Shown: one piece after another, positions 8,236 to 17,074 of the stretch | Layout of the letters: each line of letters begins with the position of its first letter | How positions within the stretch are numbered: position 1 is the first letter of the stretch | Source: Streptomyces misionensis | GTDB lineage: Bacteria > Actinomycetota > Actinomycetes > Streptomycetales > Streptomycetaceae | DNA length: 64,000 bases | Direction of reading: 5' to 3' | Assembly: GCF_900104815.1 (NCBI RefSeq) | Contig: NZ_FNTD01000004.1 | Span: forward strand, 5,658,501 to 5,722,500 | The notes under the pieces: model-generated | Told to the model about the DNA's origin: nothing | Databases searched by the model: none | What the model saw: the letters and a program-made list of their open reading frames with translations, nothing else | Position numbers and translations under genes: made by a program

Positions 8236-9618
8236 TTACAGCTTGGTCCACGCCTCGGTGAGGGTCGCGCGCAGGATCTGCTCGATCTCGTCGAAGGTCT
8301 CCTGGTTGGAGATCAGCGGCGGGGCGAGCTGGATGACCGGGTCGCCACGGTCGTCGGCGCGGCAGTACAGGCCGTTGTCGAACAGCGCCTTGGAGAGGAA
8401 GCCGTACAGGACGCGCTCGGTCTCCTCGTCGTTGAAGGACTCCTTGGTGGCCTTGTCCTTCACCAGCTCGATGCCGTAGAAGAAGCCGTTGCCGCGGACG
8501 TCGCCGACGATCGGCAGGTCGTGCAGCTTCTGGAGCGTCTGGAGGAAGTTGCCCTCGTTGTCCAGCACGTGCTGGTTGAGGCCCTCGCGCTCGAACAGGT
8601 CGAGGTTGGCGAGGCCGACGGCCGCGGAGACCGGGTGGCCGCCGAACGTGTAGCCGTGCAGGAAGGTGTTGTCGCCCTTGTAGAACGGCTCGGCCAGGCG
8701 GTCGGAGACGATGCAGGCGCCGATCGGGGAGTAGCCCGAGGTCATGCCCTTGGCGCAGGTGATCATGTCCGGGACGTAGCCGAACTTGTCGCACGCGAAC
8801 ATCGTGCCCAGGCGGCCGAAGGCGCAGATGACCTCGTCCGAGACGAGCAGCACGTCGTACTGGTCGCAGATCTCGCGCACGCGCTGGAAGTAGCCGGGCG
8901 GCGGCGGGAAGCAGCCGCCGGCGTTCTGCACGGGCTCCAGGAAGACCGCGGCGACGGTGTCCGGGCCCTCGAAGAGGATCTGCTGCTCGATCTGGTCGGC
9001 GGCCCAGCGGCCGAAGGCCTCCGGGTCGTCACCGAAGATCGGCGCGCGGTAGATGTTGGTGTTCGGCACCTTGTGCGCGCCCGGCACCAGCGGCTCGAAG
9101 GGGGCCTTCAGGGCCGGCAGGCCGGTGATGGACAGGGCGCCCTGCGGGGTGCCGTGGTAGGCGACCGCGCGGGAGATGACCTTGTGCTTGGTGGGCTTGC
9201 CGGTCAGCTTGAAGTACTGCTTGGCCAGCTTCCAGGCGGTCTCGACCGCCTCGCCGCCGCCGGTGGTGAAGAAGACCTTGTTCAGGTCGCCCGGGGCGTA
9301 GTCCGCGAGGCGCTCGGCGAGCTCGACGGCCTTCGGGTGGGCGTACGACCACACCGGGAAGAAGGCCAGCTCCTGGGCCTGCTTGAACGCGGTCTCGGCG
9401 AGCTCCGTGCGGCCGTGCCCGGCCTGGACCACGAACAGGCCCGCGAGACCGTCGAGGTAGCGCTTGCCCTTGTCGTCGAATACGTAGGTGCCCTCGCCCC
9501 GGACGATGGTCGGGACGGGAGAGTTCTCGTACGAGGACATGCGGGTGAAGTGCATCCACAGGTGGTCGTACGCGGTGCGGCTGAGGTCCTTCTGGGTCAC
9601 GGTTATCGGGTTCCCCAC
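8236..9618 (-). CDS. Class III PLP-dependent aminotransferase (putrescine/omega-amino acid type)
   Basis: 460 residues. The class III fold is clear: TTGGGEAVETAWKLAKQY binds the PLP phosphate, AYHGTPQGALSITG follows, SDEVICAFGRLG holds the cofactor aspartate, and the PLP lysine is K290 in CAKGMTSGY. Members of this group are omega-amino acid:pyruvate or putrescine:pyruvate aminotransferases. Its position beside gamma-aminobutyraldehyde dehydrogenase and a polyamine-binding protein makes conversion of putrescine to 4-aminobutanal the likely role. The GTG start at 9618 overlaps the end of the Lrp gene by 16 bases, so the two are coupled; GTG at 9600 is an alternative. A strong hairpin follows the stop. 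Confidence 0.83.
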   Translation of the reverse strand: MGNPITVTQKDLSRTAYDHLWMHFTRMSSYENSPVPTIVRGEGTYVFDDKGKRYLDGLAGLFVVQAGHGRTELAETAFKQAQELAFFPVWSYAHPKAVELAERLADYAPGDLNKVFFTTGGGEAVETAWKLAKQYFKLTGKPTKHKVISRAVAYHGTPQGALSITGLPALKAPFEPLVPGAHKVPNTNIYRAPIFGDDPEAFGRWAADQIEQQILFEGPDTVAAVFLEPVQNAGGCFPPPPGYFQRVREICDQYDVLLVSDEVICAFGRLGTMFACDKFGYVPDMITCAKGMTSGYSPIGACIVSDRLAEPFYKGDNTFLHGYTFGGHPVSAAVGLANLDLFEREGLNQHVLDNEGNFLQTLQKLHDLPIVGDVRGNGFFYGIELVKDKATKESFNDEETERVLYGFLSKALFDNGLYCRADDRGDPVIQLAPPLISNQETFDEIEQILRATLTEAWTKL

Positions 9619-10121
9619 ATGTAGGTCTGCTTCTTCAGCTTCATGTATACGAAGCTTTCGGTGGAGCGCACGCCGGGCAGCGCCCGGATGCGTTTGTTGA
9701 TGACGTCCAGCAGGTGGTCGTCGTCCTCGCAGACGATCTCGGCGAGGATGTCGAACGAGCCCGCGGTCATCACCACGTACTCGACTTCCGACATGTCAGT
9801 CAGCGTGTCGGCGATCGACTCGACATCGCCCTCGACGTGGATGCCGACCATGGCCTGCCGGCGGAAGCCCACGGTGAGCGGGTCCGTGACGGCGACGATC
9901 TGCATCACGCCCTGGTCCAGCAGCTTCTGGACGCGCTGGCGCACGGCCGCCTCCGACAGACCGACGGCCTTGCCGATCGCGGCGTACGGCCGGCGGCCGT
10001 CCTCCTGGAGCTGCTGAATGATGGCGAGGGAGACGGCATCCAGCTGGGGAGTGCCGTTCCTGGACTCGCGGGACGAGTCCCTCTGGTCTGCGCTTCGACT
10101 GGCCACGTGGTCACTCTGCAC
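9603..10121 (-). CDS. Lrp/AsnC-family transcriptional regulator
   Basis: 172 residues. An N-terminal winged HTH (LDAVSLAIIQQLQEDGRRPY then AVGLSEAAVRQRVQKL) is followed by the RAM/AsnC ligand-binding domain (MVGIHVEGDVESIADTL, then YVVMTAGSFDILAEIVCED). Such proteins form octamers and respond to amino acids or related amines. It is co-transcribed with the aminotransferase and diverges from the gamma-aminobutyraldehyde dehydrogenase, so it probably controls both. From memory, an AsnC-like regulator at the same place in S. coelicolor is linked to polyamine use. The start at 10121 is one of several; a GTG 15 bases in (VASRSADQ) is possible, since the first ~25 residues are not conserved-looking. 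Confidence 0.85.
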   Translation of the reverse strand: MQSDHVASRSADQRDSSRESRNGTPQLDAVSLAIIQQLQEDGRRPYAAIGKAVGLSEAAVRQRVQKLLDQGVMQIVAVTDPLTVGFRRQAMVGIHVEGDVESIADTLTDMSEVEYVVMTAGSFDILAEIVCEDDDHLLDVINKRIRALPGVRSTESFVYMKLKKQTYMWGTR

Positions 10122-10134
10122 GAGGTCTCGTCAG

Positions 10135-10186
10135 TTTCGCAAGCCCCGATCGATGAAATCCGTTGTTTGAGAGATGAAAGCTTGCG
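10135..10186. promoter_or_regulatory. Divergent promoter region with spaced inverted repeat, candidate Lrp site
   Basis: Within the 204-base gap between the Lrp gene and the dehydrogenase, TTTCGCAAGC (10135-10144) and GCTTGCGGAT (10180-10189) form an inverted repeat (CGCAAGC/GCTTGCG) with 35 bases between arms. The A/T content is locally higher. Paired sites roughly three to four helical turns apart suit a multimeric Lrp protein. No experimental support is visible. Confidence 0.4.
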
Positions 10187-10325
10187 GATTTCGCAGAAGT
10201 GGGTGCGTCGGGGGTGTTGAAAACGTGGGGGCGCCGACTAGGGTGGGGTGTCTCAGCGTTTGGACAGCCTCGCGGTTGTCCGGGCTGGTCAGCTCGAACC
10301 CTCGAACCAGATCAGGAGGCCGGCA

Positions 10326-11765
10326 GTGAGCACCGAGCTGCGTCGTCTGCGCAACTACATCGACGGTGAGTTCCGGGACGCCGCCGACGGACGGACCACC
10401 GAGGTGGTCAACCCCGCGACGGGCGAGGCGTACGCGACCGCGCCGCTGTCCGGACAGGCGGACGTGGACGCGGCCATGGCGGCCGCCGACCGCGCCTTCC
10501 CGGCCTGGCGTGACCTCACGCCCGCCGAGCGTCAGAAGGCCCTGCTGAAGATCGCGGACGCCTTCGAGGAGCGCGCCGAGGAGCTGATCGCGGCCGAGGT
10601 GGAGAACACGGGCAAGCCCATCGGGCTCACCCGCTCCGAGGAGATCCCGCCGATGGTCGACCAGATCCGCTTCTTCGCCGGTGCGGCGCGGATGCTGGAG
10701 GGCCGTTCGGCCGGCGAGTACATGGAGGGGTTGACCTCGATCATCCGCCGCGAGCCGATCGGCGTCTGCGCCCAGGTCGCGCCGTGGAACTACCCGATGA
10801 TGATGGCCGTGTGGAAGTTCGCCCCGGCGCTCGCCGCGGGCAACACGGTCGTCCTCAAGCCCTCGGACACCACCCCCGCCTCCACGGTGCTGATCGCCGA
10901 GATCATCGGCTCGGTGCTGCCCAAGGGCGTCTTCAACGTCATCTGCGGCGACCGCGACACCGGCCGCATGATGGTCGAGCACGACATCCCGGCGATGGCC
11001 TCCATCACCGGCTCGGTGCGCGCCGGCATGTCCGTCGCCGAGTCCGCCTCCAAGGACCTCAAGCGGGTCCACCTGGAGCTGGGCGGCAAGGCCCCGGTCG
11101 TCGTCTTCGAGGACACCGACATCGCCAAGGCCGTCGAGGACATCTCGATGGCGGGCTTCTTCAACGCCGGCCAGGACTGCACGGCGGCCTGCCGCGTCCT
11201 CGTCCACGAGTCGATCCACGACGAGTTCGTGACCGCGCTCGCCAAGGCGGCCGAGGACACCAAGACCGGCCAGCCCGACGACGAGGACGTGCTCTACGGC
11301 CCGCTGAACAACGCCAACCAGCTCAAGCAGGTCGAGGGCTTCATCGAGCGGCTGCCCGCCCACGCCCGCGTCCAGGCCGGCGGCAAGCGGGTCGGCGACA
11401 AGGGCTACTTCTTCGCGCCGACCGTGGTCTCCGGCCTCAAGCAGGACGACGAGATCATCCAGAAGGAGGTCTTCGGACCGGTCATCACCGTCCAGTCCTT
11501 CACGGACGAGGACCAGGCCGTCGAGTACGCCAACGGCGTCGAGTACGCCCTCGCGTCCTCGGTGTGGACCAAGGACCACGGGCGCGCGATGCGCATGTCC
11601 AAGAAGCTGGACTTCGGCTGCGTGTGGATCAACACGCACATCCCGCTGGTCGCGGAGATGCCGCACGGCGGGTTCAAGAAGTCCGGCTACGGCAAGGACC
11701 TCTCGGCGTACGGCTTCGAGGACTACACCCGGATCAAGCACGTGATGACGTCGCTGGACGCGTGA
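10326..11765 (+). CDS. Gamma-aminobutyraldehyde dehydrogenase (module I)
   Basis: 479 residues, NAD-dependent aldehyde dehydrogenase. APWNYPMMMAVWKFAPALAA starts the coenzyme domain, LELGGKAPVVV holds the general-base Glu, and NAGQDCTAAC holds the catalytic Cys at residue 285. The sequence is of the PatD/YdcW type, which oxidises 4-aminobutanal to GABA. The GTG at 10326 is preceded by AGGAGG at optimal distance; longer in-frame readings begin without a site. It diverges from the Lrp/aminotransferase operon and is followed by a strong terminator, so it is likely a single-gene transcript. A close paralogue lies at 27716. Confidence 0.87.
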   Translation: MSTELRRLRNYIDGEFRDAADGRTTEVVNPATGEAYATAPLSGQADVDAAMAAADRAFPAWRDLTPAERQKALLKIADAFEERAEELIAAEVENTGKPIGLTRSEEIPPMVDQIRFFAGAARMLEGRSAGEYMEGLTSIIRREPIGVCAQVAPWNYPMMMAVWKFAPALAAGNTVVLKPSDTTPASTVLIAEIIGSVLPKGVFNVICGDRDTGRMMVEHDIPAMASITGSVRAGMSVAESASKDLKRVHLELGGKAPVVVFEDTDIAKAVEDISMAGFFNAGQDCTAACRVLVHESIHDEFVTALAKAAEDTKTGQPDDEDVLYGPLNNANQLKQVEGFIERLPAHARVQAGGKRVGDKGYFFAPTVVSGLKQDDEIIQKEVFGPVITVQSFTDEDQAVEYANGVEYALASSVWTKDHGRAMRMSKKLDFGCVWINTHIPLVAEMPHGGFKKSGYGKDLSAYGFEDYTRIKHVMTSLDA

Positions 11766-11856
11766 CGTCCCGCCGGGGTCCGGCCGGTCCCCGGCCACGG
11801 GTGCGCGGCGGTCGGCCGCGCACCAAGTCCCCCGGTTCGCCGAGGCGTTGAACGAT

Positions 11857-11899
11857 GCGGCCCCTGCGGGCAGGCGGTGAGCCTGCCCGCAGGGGCCGC
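11857..11899 (+). terminator. Very strong hairpin terminator
   Basis: A perfect 19-bp stem (11857-11875 pairs with 11881-11899) closes a five-base GGTGA loop, 91 bases after the dehydrogenase stop. It separates that gene from the downstream binding-protein gene, which therefore probably has its own promoter at about 11900-11990. Confidence 0.8.
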
Positions 11900-11997
11900 G
11901 CCGTTTCCCGGTTGATCGACAACGTGTCGGGCAGGGCCGGTCCGGCTCGACGCAGCGTCGATTGTGCGCCCGGACACGGGGACGGCATCCTTCCGGG

Positions 11998-13188
11998 GTG
12001 CCCCAGACTTCCTCTCGTACCTCCCTCTCCCGCCGTTCCCTGCTGCAGGCGCTCGGCGGCACCGCCGCGCTCGGCGCCCTGGCGGGCTGCGGGGTACCCG
12101 CCGCCTACGTCCGCCCCGGCGACCGCTCGGTGACCGACGCCTCAGCCACCGACCACCGGCTGACCTGGGCGAACTGGCCGCTGTACATCGACACCGACGA
12201 CAAGGACCCGAACCGCAGGCCCACCCTGGAGGCCTTCGAGAAGCGCGCCGGGATCCGGGTGGAGTACGTCGAGGAGATCAACGACAACGACGAGTTCTTC
12301 GGCAAGATCAGCCCCGCGCTGATGAACCACCAGTCGACCGGCCGCGATCTGATCGTCATCAGCGACTGGATGTGCGCGCGGTTCGTCCGGCTGGGCTGGG
12401 TGCAGGAGATGGACCGGGCCCACCAGCCGAACGTGGCCGGGCACCTCGACCCGCTGCTGCGCTCGCCCGCCTTCGACGAGGGCCGCAGGTTCACCGTGCC
12501 GTGGCAGTCGGGCATCACCGGCATCGCCTACAACCACAAGAAGCTCGGCCGCGAGATCCGCAGCGTCAAGGACCTGTGGGCGAGCGACCTCAAGGGCCGG
12601 GTCACCCTCCTCTCCGGGCTGGACGAGTCCTTCGCGCTGCTGATGCAGGGCAACGGCGTGGACATCACCCGGTGGACCGCGGACGACTTCCACGAGGTCT
12701 GCGACGAGGTGCAACGGCAGGTCGGCCGCGGCCAGATACGCCGCTTCACCGGCAACGACTACACCAAGGACCTGGTCAGCGGCGACGTCCTGGCCTGCCA
12801 GGCGTACTCGGGCGACGTCATCCAGCTCCAGGCGGACAACCCCGACATCCGCTTCGTCGTCCCCGAGGAGGGCGCCGAGCTGTGGTCGGACTCCCTGATG
12901 ATCCCCAACCGGGCCCGGCACAAGGCCAGCGCCGAGCGGCTGATCGACTACTACTACCAGCCCGAGGTCGCCGCCGAGCTGGCCGCCTGGGTCAACTACG
13001 TCTGCCCGGTCCCGGCCGCCAAGGAGGTCCTCGCCGCCGACCCGGACAAGGACACCGCCGCCCTCGCCGACAACCCCCTGATCTTCCCCGACGAGACCAT
13101 GCGCTCCCGCCTCGCCATCGCCCGCGACATCACCTCTGCGGAACGCGTGGACTTCGCTCGCCGGTGGAACAAGATCGTGGGTCTGTGA
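11998..13188 (+). CDS. Polyamine ABC transporter substrate-binding lipoprotein, orphan copy (module I)
   Basis: 396 residues. The N-terminus has a twin-arginine motif (SRRSLL, residues 11-16) and a lipobox ending at Cys31 (LGALAGC), so it is probably a Tat-exported lipoprotein. The rest matches the PotD fold: LTWANWPLYID, INDNDEFFGKI, IRRFTGNDYTKDL and LQADNPDIRFVVPEEG, the last near the ligand site. It is a clear paralogue of the protein encoded at 29341, but no permease or ATPase follows; it may deliver polyamines to the PotABC complex of module II. GTG 11998 was preferred because it puts the RR motif near the N-terminus; GTG 11962 is possible. Its last 59 bases overlap the convergent regulator gene. 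Confidence 0.82.
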   Translation: MPQTSSRTSLSRRSLLQALGGTAALGALAGCGVPAAYVRPGDRSVTDASATDHRLTWANWPLYIDTDDKDPNRRPTLEAFEKRAGIRVEYVEEINDNDEFFGKISPALMNHQSTGRDLIVISDWMCARFVRLGWVQEMDRAHQPNVAGHLDPLLRSPAFDEGRRFTVPWQSGITGIAYNHKKLGREIRSVKDLWASDLKGRVTLLSGLDESFALLMQGNGVDITRWTADDFHEVCDEVQRQVGRGQIRRFTGNDYTKDLVSGDVLACQAYSGDVIQLQADNPDIRFVVPEEGAELWSDSLMIPNRARHKASAERLIDYYYQPEVAAELAAWVNYVCPVPAAKEVLAADPDKDTAALADNPLIFPDETMRSRLAIARDITSAERVDFARRWNKIVGL

Positions 13189-14038
13189 GCAGGGTGGCGG
13201 CCAGCAGCCGCAGGCCCGCCTCCGAACTGGAACCGGCGCGGGCCGTGTAGGCGATCACGCGCTGGTCGGACGGGCCGGGCACCAGCAGGCTCTGGAAGGA
13301 CAACTCCAGGGAGCCCACCAGGGGATGGTCGAGTTCCTTGGTGCCGGCGACGCAGGTGCGCACCGGGTGCTTGGCCCAGCGCCGGGCGAACTCCTCACTG
13401 TTGACGGTCAGTTCGCCGACGAGTTCGGCGAGCTGCTTGTCCTGCGGGTGGCGGCCGGCGACCAGCCGCAGTGACGCCACGGCGAGTTGGGCCTCCTCCT
13501 GCCAGCGCGGGTAGAGCGCCCGGGTGCGTTCGTCCAGGAACAGCAGCCGGGTGAGGTTGGGGCGCCGCGCGGGGTGGTCCGGGGCGTCGAGGTCCAGGTG
13601 CGACGCCAGCAGGAGACGGCCCATGGCGTTCCAGGCGAGGACGTCGTTGCGCCGGTCCAGGACGAGGGCGGGGGTGTCCGTGAAGCTGTCGATGAGCCGG
13701 CGGATGCCCTGGTCGGCGCGGGCGGCCCGGGGTGCCGGGGGACGGCGGGAGGCGGCCGGTTCCGGTCGGGCGAGGTCCATCAGGTGGCCGTACTCGTCCG
13801 GGGTCAGGCGCAGGGTGCGGGCGATCGCGTCGAGGACGGAGTCGGAGACCTGCCGGGCGCGGCCCTGTTCGAGCCGGGTGTAGTGGGTGACGCTCAGACC
13901 GGCCGCCAGTGCCACCTCCTCGCGGCGCAGCCCGGGGACCCGGCGGCGCTCCGCCAGCTGCGGCAGTCCGATCTCCTCGGGGGTCAGGGCGGCGCGGCGG
14001 CTGCGCAGGAAGTCGCTCAACTCGGAGAAGTCGGGCAT
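13130..14038 (-). CDS. XRE-family regulator with MmyB-like ligand-binding domain
   Basis: 302 residues. An N-terminal HTH (LRREEVALAAGLSVTHYTRLEQGRA, residues ~35-60) is followed from about residue 110 by the MmyB-like domain, containing ALVLDRRNDVLAWNAMGRLLL and later ARRWAKHPVRTC, which bind fatty-acid-like ligands in structurally known members. It diverges from an MFS exporter and probably represses it through the operator at 14118-14153. ATG at 14038 is preceded by GGAAGG. The 3' end overlaps the convergent polyamine-binding gene by 59 bases, which is more than usual. Confidence 0.82.
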   Translation of the reverse strand: MPDFSELSDFLRSRRAALTPEEIGLPQLAERRRVPGLRREEVALAAGLSVTHYTRLEQGRARQVSDSVLDAIARTLRLTPDEYGHLMDLARPEPAASRRPPAPRAARADQGIRRLIDSFTDTPALVLDRRNDVLAWNAMGRLLLASHLDLDAPDHPARRPNLTRLLFLDERTRALYPRWQEEAQLAVASLRLVAGRHPQDKQLAELVGELTVNSEEFARRWAKHPVRTCVAGTKELDHPLVGSLELSFQSLLVPGPSDQRVIAYTARAGSSSEAGLRLLAATLLTDPRSCSTGERSPRVPQR

Positions 14039-14117
14039 GCGGTGCCTTCCAGTGAGTCCGGTGACGTGCGGCGTGCCCAGTGTGCAACGGCGGCGGTGGC
14101 CGGGCGCTTCCCGCGCA

Positions 14118-14153
14118 GGGTGGTCATGCCGTGACCACCCAGCGTGTGACCAC
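14118..14153. promoter_or_regulatory. Operator between XRE regulator and MFS transporter
   Basis: GGGTGGTCA (14118-14126) and TGACCACCC (14132-14140) form a perfect 9-bp inverted repeat with spacer TGCCG. A third half-site TGACCAC follows at 14147-14153, 15 bases after the second. The site lies in the 199-base divergent gap, nearer the regulator start, as expected for an autoregulated XRE protein. Confidence 0.62.
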
Positions 14154-14237
14154 TCCTCTTTGGGGGCTGGGTAGGGGGCGCGCACGGTCGCAGGATTCCT
14201 TCCGTCGAAGCCGTCGTGGCCTGTCGGAGGGAATCCC

Positions 14238-15665
14238 ATGTCTGTCGTCGATGGTGTGGTGGAACGGTCGGTGCTGCCGGACGGCCCGGGAGATCCGGGG
14301 CCTGGGCGGCTGACGTCGCGGATGCGGCTGACGCTGGTGGTGCTGCTGGTCGCGCAGTTCATGCTGGCGGTGGACTTCTCGATCCTGAACGTGGCCCTCC
14401 CGGTGATCGGGCGGGGGCTGGGCTTCTCGCTGGCCGGCCTCCAGTGGATCGCGACCGCGTTCGCGTTGTCCGCGGCCGGGTTCACCCTGCTGTTCGGGCG
14501 GGTCGCGGACCTGTTCGGGCGGCGCCGGCTGTTCCTGGGCGGCCTGGTCGTGCTGGGGCTGGCCTCGCTGGCCGGGGGGCTGGCGACCGGCCCCGAAGTC
14601 CTCGTCGTGGCCCGGGTGTTCCAGGGCCTGGCCACCGCGGCCGTCACCCCGGCCGGGCTGTCCCTGCTGACCACGGCCTTCCCCGAGGGACCGCTGCGGC
14701 AGAAGGCGCTCGGGCTCAACGGGGCGCTGATGTCGGCCGGTTTCACCACCGGCGCCGTCCTCGGCGGGGTGCTCACCGATCTGCTGTCCTGGCGGTGGTC
14801 GTTCTTCATCAACGTGCCCGTCGCCGCGGCCGTCCTGGTGATCGCCCCCATGGTCCTGGCCGAGTCCCGGCCCGAGGTCCGGCCCCGGCTGGACCTGCCC
14901 GGCGCGCTGACGGTCACCCTCGGGCTGCTCGCCGTCGTGCTCGGCTTCACCCGGGCCGGCGAACACGGCTGGGGCGACCCCGCGGCGCTGCTCGTCCTGG
15001 CCGCCGGCGTCGTGCTGCTGATCGCCTTCTACCTCGTCGAACGGGGAGCGTCAGCGCCCCTCGTCCCGGTCCGGGTGCTGCGCCGGCGCACCGTCGCCTG
15101 GGGCAACATCGCCGGTGTCCTCGCCTTCGTCACCGAGACCTCCCTGGTCTTCCTGATGACCCTCTACCTCCAGCGGGTCCTCGGCTTCTCGCCGCTGGCC
15201 GCCGGCCTGTCCTTCGGTGTGCTGGGGCTGGGCACGGTCCTGGGCGGCACCGTCGCGCCCCGCGTGATCGCCCGCGCCGGCACACGTACGACCCTGATCA
15301 GCGGCGCCCTCGTCCAAGCCGCCGCGACCGCCGCCCTGCTCGCCCTGGGCACCGGCACGCAGAGTCTCGCCCTGCTGCTGCCCGCGACGTTCGTCGGCGG
15401 CGTCGGCAACATGATGCTGATCGTCGGCTTCATGGTCACCGCCACGAGCGGTCTGCCCGACCGGGAACAGGGCATGGCCACCGGACTGGCCACCATGAGC
15501 CAGCAGATCGGCATCACCATGGGCACCCCGGTCATGAGCGCGATCGCCACGGGGGCCTCCGGCATCCTCCCCGGCATCCGTACCGCCGTCGCCGCCAACA
15601 CGGCCCTGGTCCTCACCGCGGCCCTGATCGCCGCCGCCTTCCTCGCCGACCGCACGTCGGACTGA
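14238..15665 (+). CDS. MFS drug-type exporter (DHA2, 14 TM)
   Basis: 475 residues with about fourteen membrane helices. The first helix region is LVVLLVAQFMLAVDFSILNVALP, followed by motif A as GRVADLFGRRRLF and a motif C-like GLATAAVTPAGLSLL. DHA2 family members export drugs or pigments by proton antiport. ATG 14238 follows GGAGGG. Divergent from an XRE regulator with a palindromic operator between them, so it is probably inducible by its own substrate. No biosynthetic genes are adjacent. Confidence 0.85.
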   Translation: MSVVDGVVERSVLPDGPGDPGPGRLTSRMRLTLVVLLVAQFMLAVDFSILNVALPVIGRGLGFSLAGLQWIATAFALSAAGFTLLFGRVADLFGRRRLFLGGLVVLGLASLAGGLATGPEVLVVARVFQGLATAAVTPAGLSLLTTAFPEGPLRQKALGLNGALMSAGFTTGAVLGGVLTDLLSWRWSFFINVPVAAAVLVIAPMVLAESRPEVRPRLDLPGALTVTLGLLAVVLGFTRAGEHGWGDPAALLVLAAGVVLLIAFYLVERGASAPLVPVRVLRRRTVAWGNIAGVLAFVTETSLVFLMTLYLQRVLGFSPLAAGLSFGVLGLGTVLGGTVAPRVIARAGTRTTLISGALVQAAATAALLALGTGTQSLALLLPATFVGGVGNMMLIVGFMVTATSGLPDREQGMATGLATMSQQIGITMGTPVMSAIATGASGILPGIRTAVAANTALVLTAALIAAAFLADRTSD

Positions 15666-15744
15666 GCGTCCCGGGGCAGGCGATCGCCGAGGGCGTCACC
15701 GGGGACAATCGGGAACGACCGCCTCGCACCCCGGAAGGTTGCCG

Positions 15745-16209
15745 ATGAAGTACGTCACGGCCGTCTGGCAGGACCACGGCTTCTTCCTCGACCCGCGCGC
15801 CTACCTGGACGAACTCCCGCGCCTCGGCGCCCGGTTGCCGCCGGGCGCCCGCGCCTTCGCCCGCGCGCCCGGCCACTACGACATCCCGGCCGCCACCCGC
15901 TGCGTGAAGGACCTGGAGCTGGCCGCGATCCGGCCGGCCACCGACAAGAGCGGCGTGCTGGTGCTGGAGTTCGCGCCCAACCGGTGGAAGCACGACGAGG
16001 GCCTGCGCATCCGCTACTCGGGCGTGCGGCACTTCTCCATCGACCACCACCGCGCCCTCGACTGGATGCGGGTCGACACCGTACTGCTCGACGAGATCCT
16101 CCCGGACGGGGACGGCGGCTGCGCGCACGAGATCGCGCTCACCGACGCGTCGATCACCGTTCGCTGCGACGACCTGGAGGCGGTCTGGTGCGCCCCCGCC
16201 CTCACTTGA
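15745..16209 (+). CDS. Hypothetical protein, unrecognised
   Basis: 154 residues, no signal peptide or membrane segment. The body is rich in Asp, Arg and His (GVRHFSIDHHRALDWMRVDTVLLDE) and ends with a beta-rich stretch, IALTDASITVRCDDLEAVW. I do not recognise the family. The ATG at 15745 has GGAAGG ahead. The last eight bases overlap the convergent sugar permease gene. Codon bias and a proper ribosome binding site support it as real. Confidence 0.65.
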   Translation: MKYVTAVWQDHGFFLDPRAYLDELPRLGARLPPGARAFARAPGHYDIPAATRCVKDLELAAIRPATDKSGVLVLEFAPNRWKHDEGLRIRYSGVRHFSIDHHRALDWMRVDTVLLDEILPDGDGGCAHEIALTDASITVRCDDLEAVWCAPALT

Positions 16210-17074
16210 GGCCGCTGAGCATCACGCCCCGGACGTAGTGCTTCTGGAGCAGCAGGAAGAGGACGAGGACCGGGAGGACGCTGAGCACCAGCGCGGCCAT
16301 GACGACAGGCATGGTGCGGGTGGGGTCGACGTGGTCCTGGAGGAGCTGGATGCCCACCGGCAGGGTCATCACGTCCGGGTCGGCGGTGGAGATCAGCAGG
16401 GCCCAGATGTACTCGTTCCAGGCGTCCACGAAGGTCAGCAGGGCGAGGGTGACCAGGACCGGCTTGGTCTGGGGGAGGACGATCCGCCACCACAGGGTGA
16501 ACTCGCCCGCCCCGTCGAGCCGCGCGGCCTCCAGGACCTCGTCCGGGATCGCGATCACGAACTGGCGTGTCAGGAAGATCCCGAAGCCGTTGACGAGGAA
16601 CGGCATCGCGAGCGCCACGATGCTGACGGTCAGCCCCGCGCCGCCGCGCCCGAACAGGTCGTTGCCGCCCGCCAGCGGCCAGTGCGCCAGGATCAGGAAG
16701 TGCGGGATGAAGAAGAGGAACGGCGGGAACATCATCGTCGTGAGGACCAGCCGGAAGACCAGGTCCCGGCCCGGGAAGCGCAGCTTGGCCAGCGCGTAGC
16801 CGGCCAGCGAGGACGTGAGCAGCACCGAGGCGGTGATCAGCGCCGTCACGGTGACGCTGTTGCGGAACAGCAGCGGCAGATTCAACTGGCCGAGCGCCGC
16901 CCGGTAGTTGGCGAGGCCGAACGCCTCGGGCAGGAAGCGGTACGGCAGTCTGCCGGACTCGCCCGGCCCCTTGAACGACGTCATCACCATGTCGAGGAAC
17001 GGCACCACCATCAGCACGGCACCGGACACCACCAGCAGATACGACAGCAGCGGGAAGCGGCGGCGCCGGCTCAC
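16202..17074 (-). CDS. Carbohydrate ABC transporter permease (MalG-like)
   Basis: 290 residues, six predicted helices, with the EAA loop EAARLDGAGEFTLWWRIVLP near residue 190. It is the second permease of the five-gene namZ operon and would pair with the product of the gene just upstream. GTG 17074 overlaps that gene's stop (GTGA) and has GGGGAGGA before it. No ATPase is encoded in the operon, typical for Streptomyces sugar importers, which share the general ATPase MsiK. See the binding protein for substrate inference. Confidence 0.86.
   Translation of the reverse strand: MSRRRRFPLLSYLLVVSGAVLMVVPFLDMVMTSFKGPGESGRLPYRFLPEAFGLANYRAALGQLNLPLLFRNSVTVTALITASVLLTSSLAGYALAKLRFPGRDLVFRLVLTTMMFPPFLFFIPHFLILAHWPLAGGNDLFGRGGAGLTVSIVALAMPFLVNGFGIFLTRQFVIAIPDEVLEAARLDGAGEFTLWWRIVLPQTKPVLVTLALLTFVDAWNEYIWALLISTADPDVMTLPVGIQLLQDHVDPTRTMPVVMAALVLSVLPVLVLFLLLQKHYVRGVMLSGLK

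Noticed and set aside
16202..16209. Eight-base convergent overlap of the unknown protein and sugar permease
   Set aside because: Common in compact GC-rich genomes; not informative by itself.
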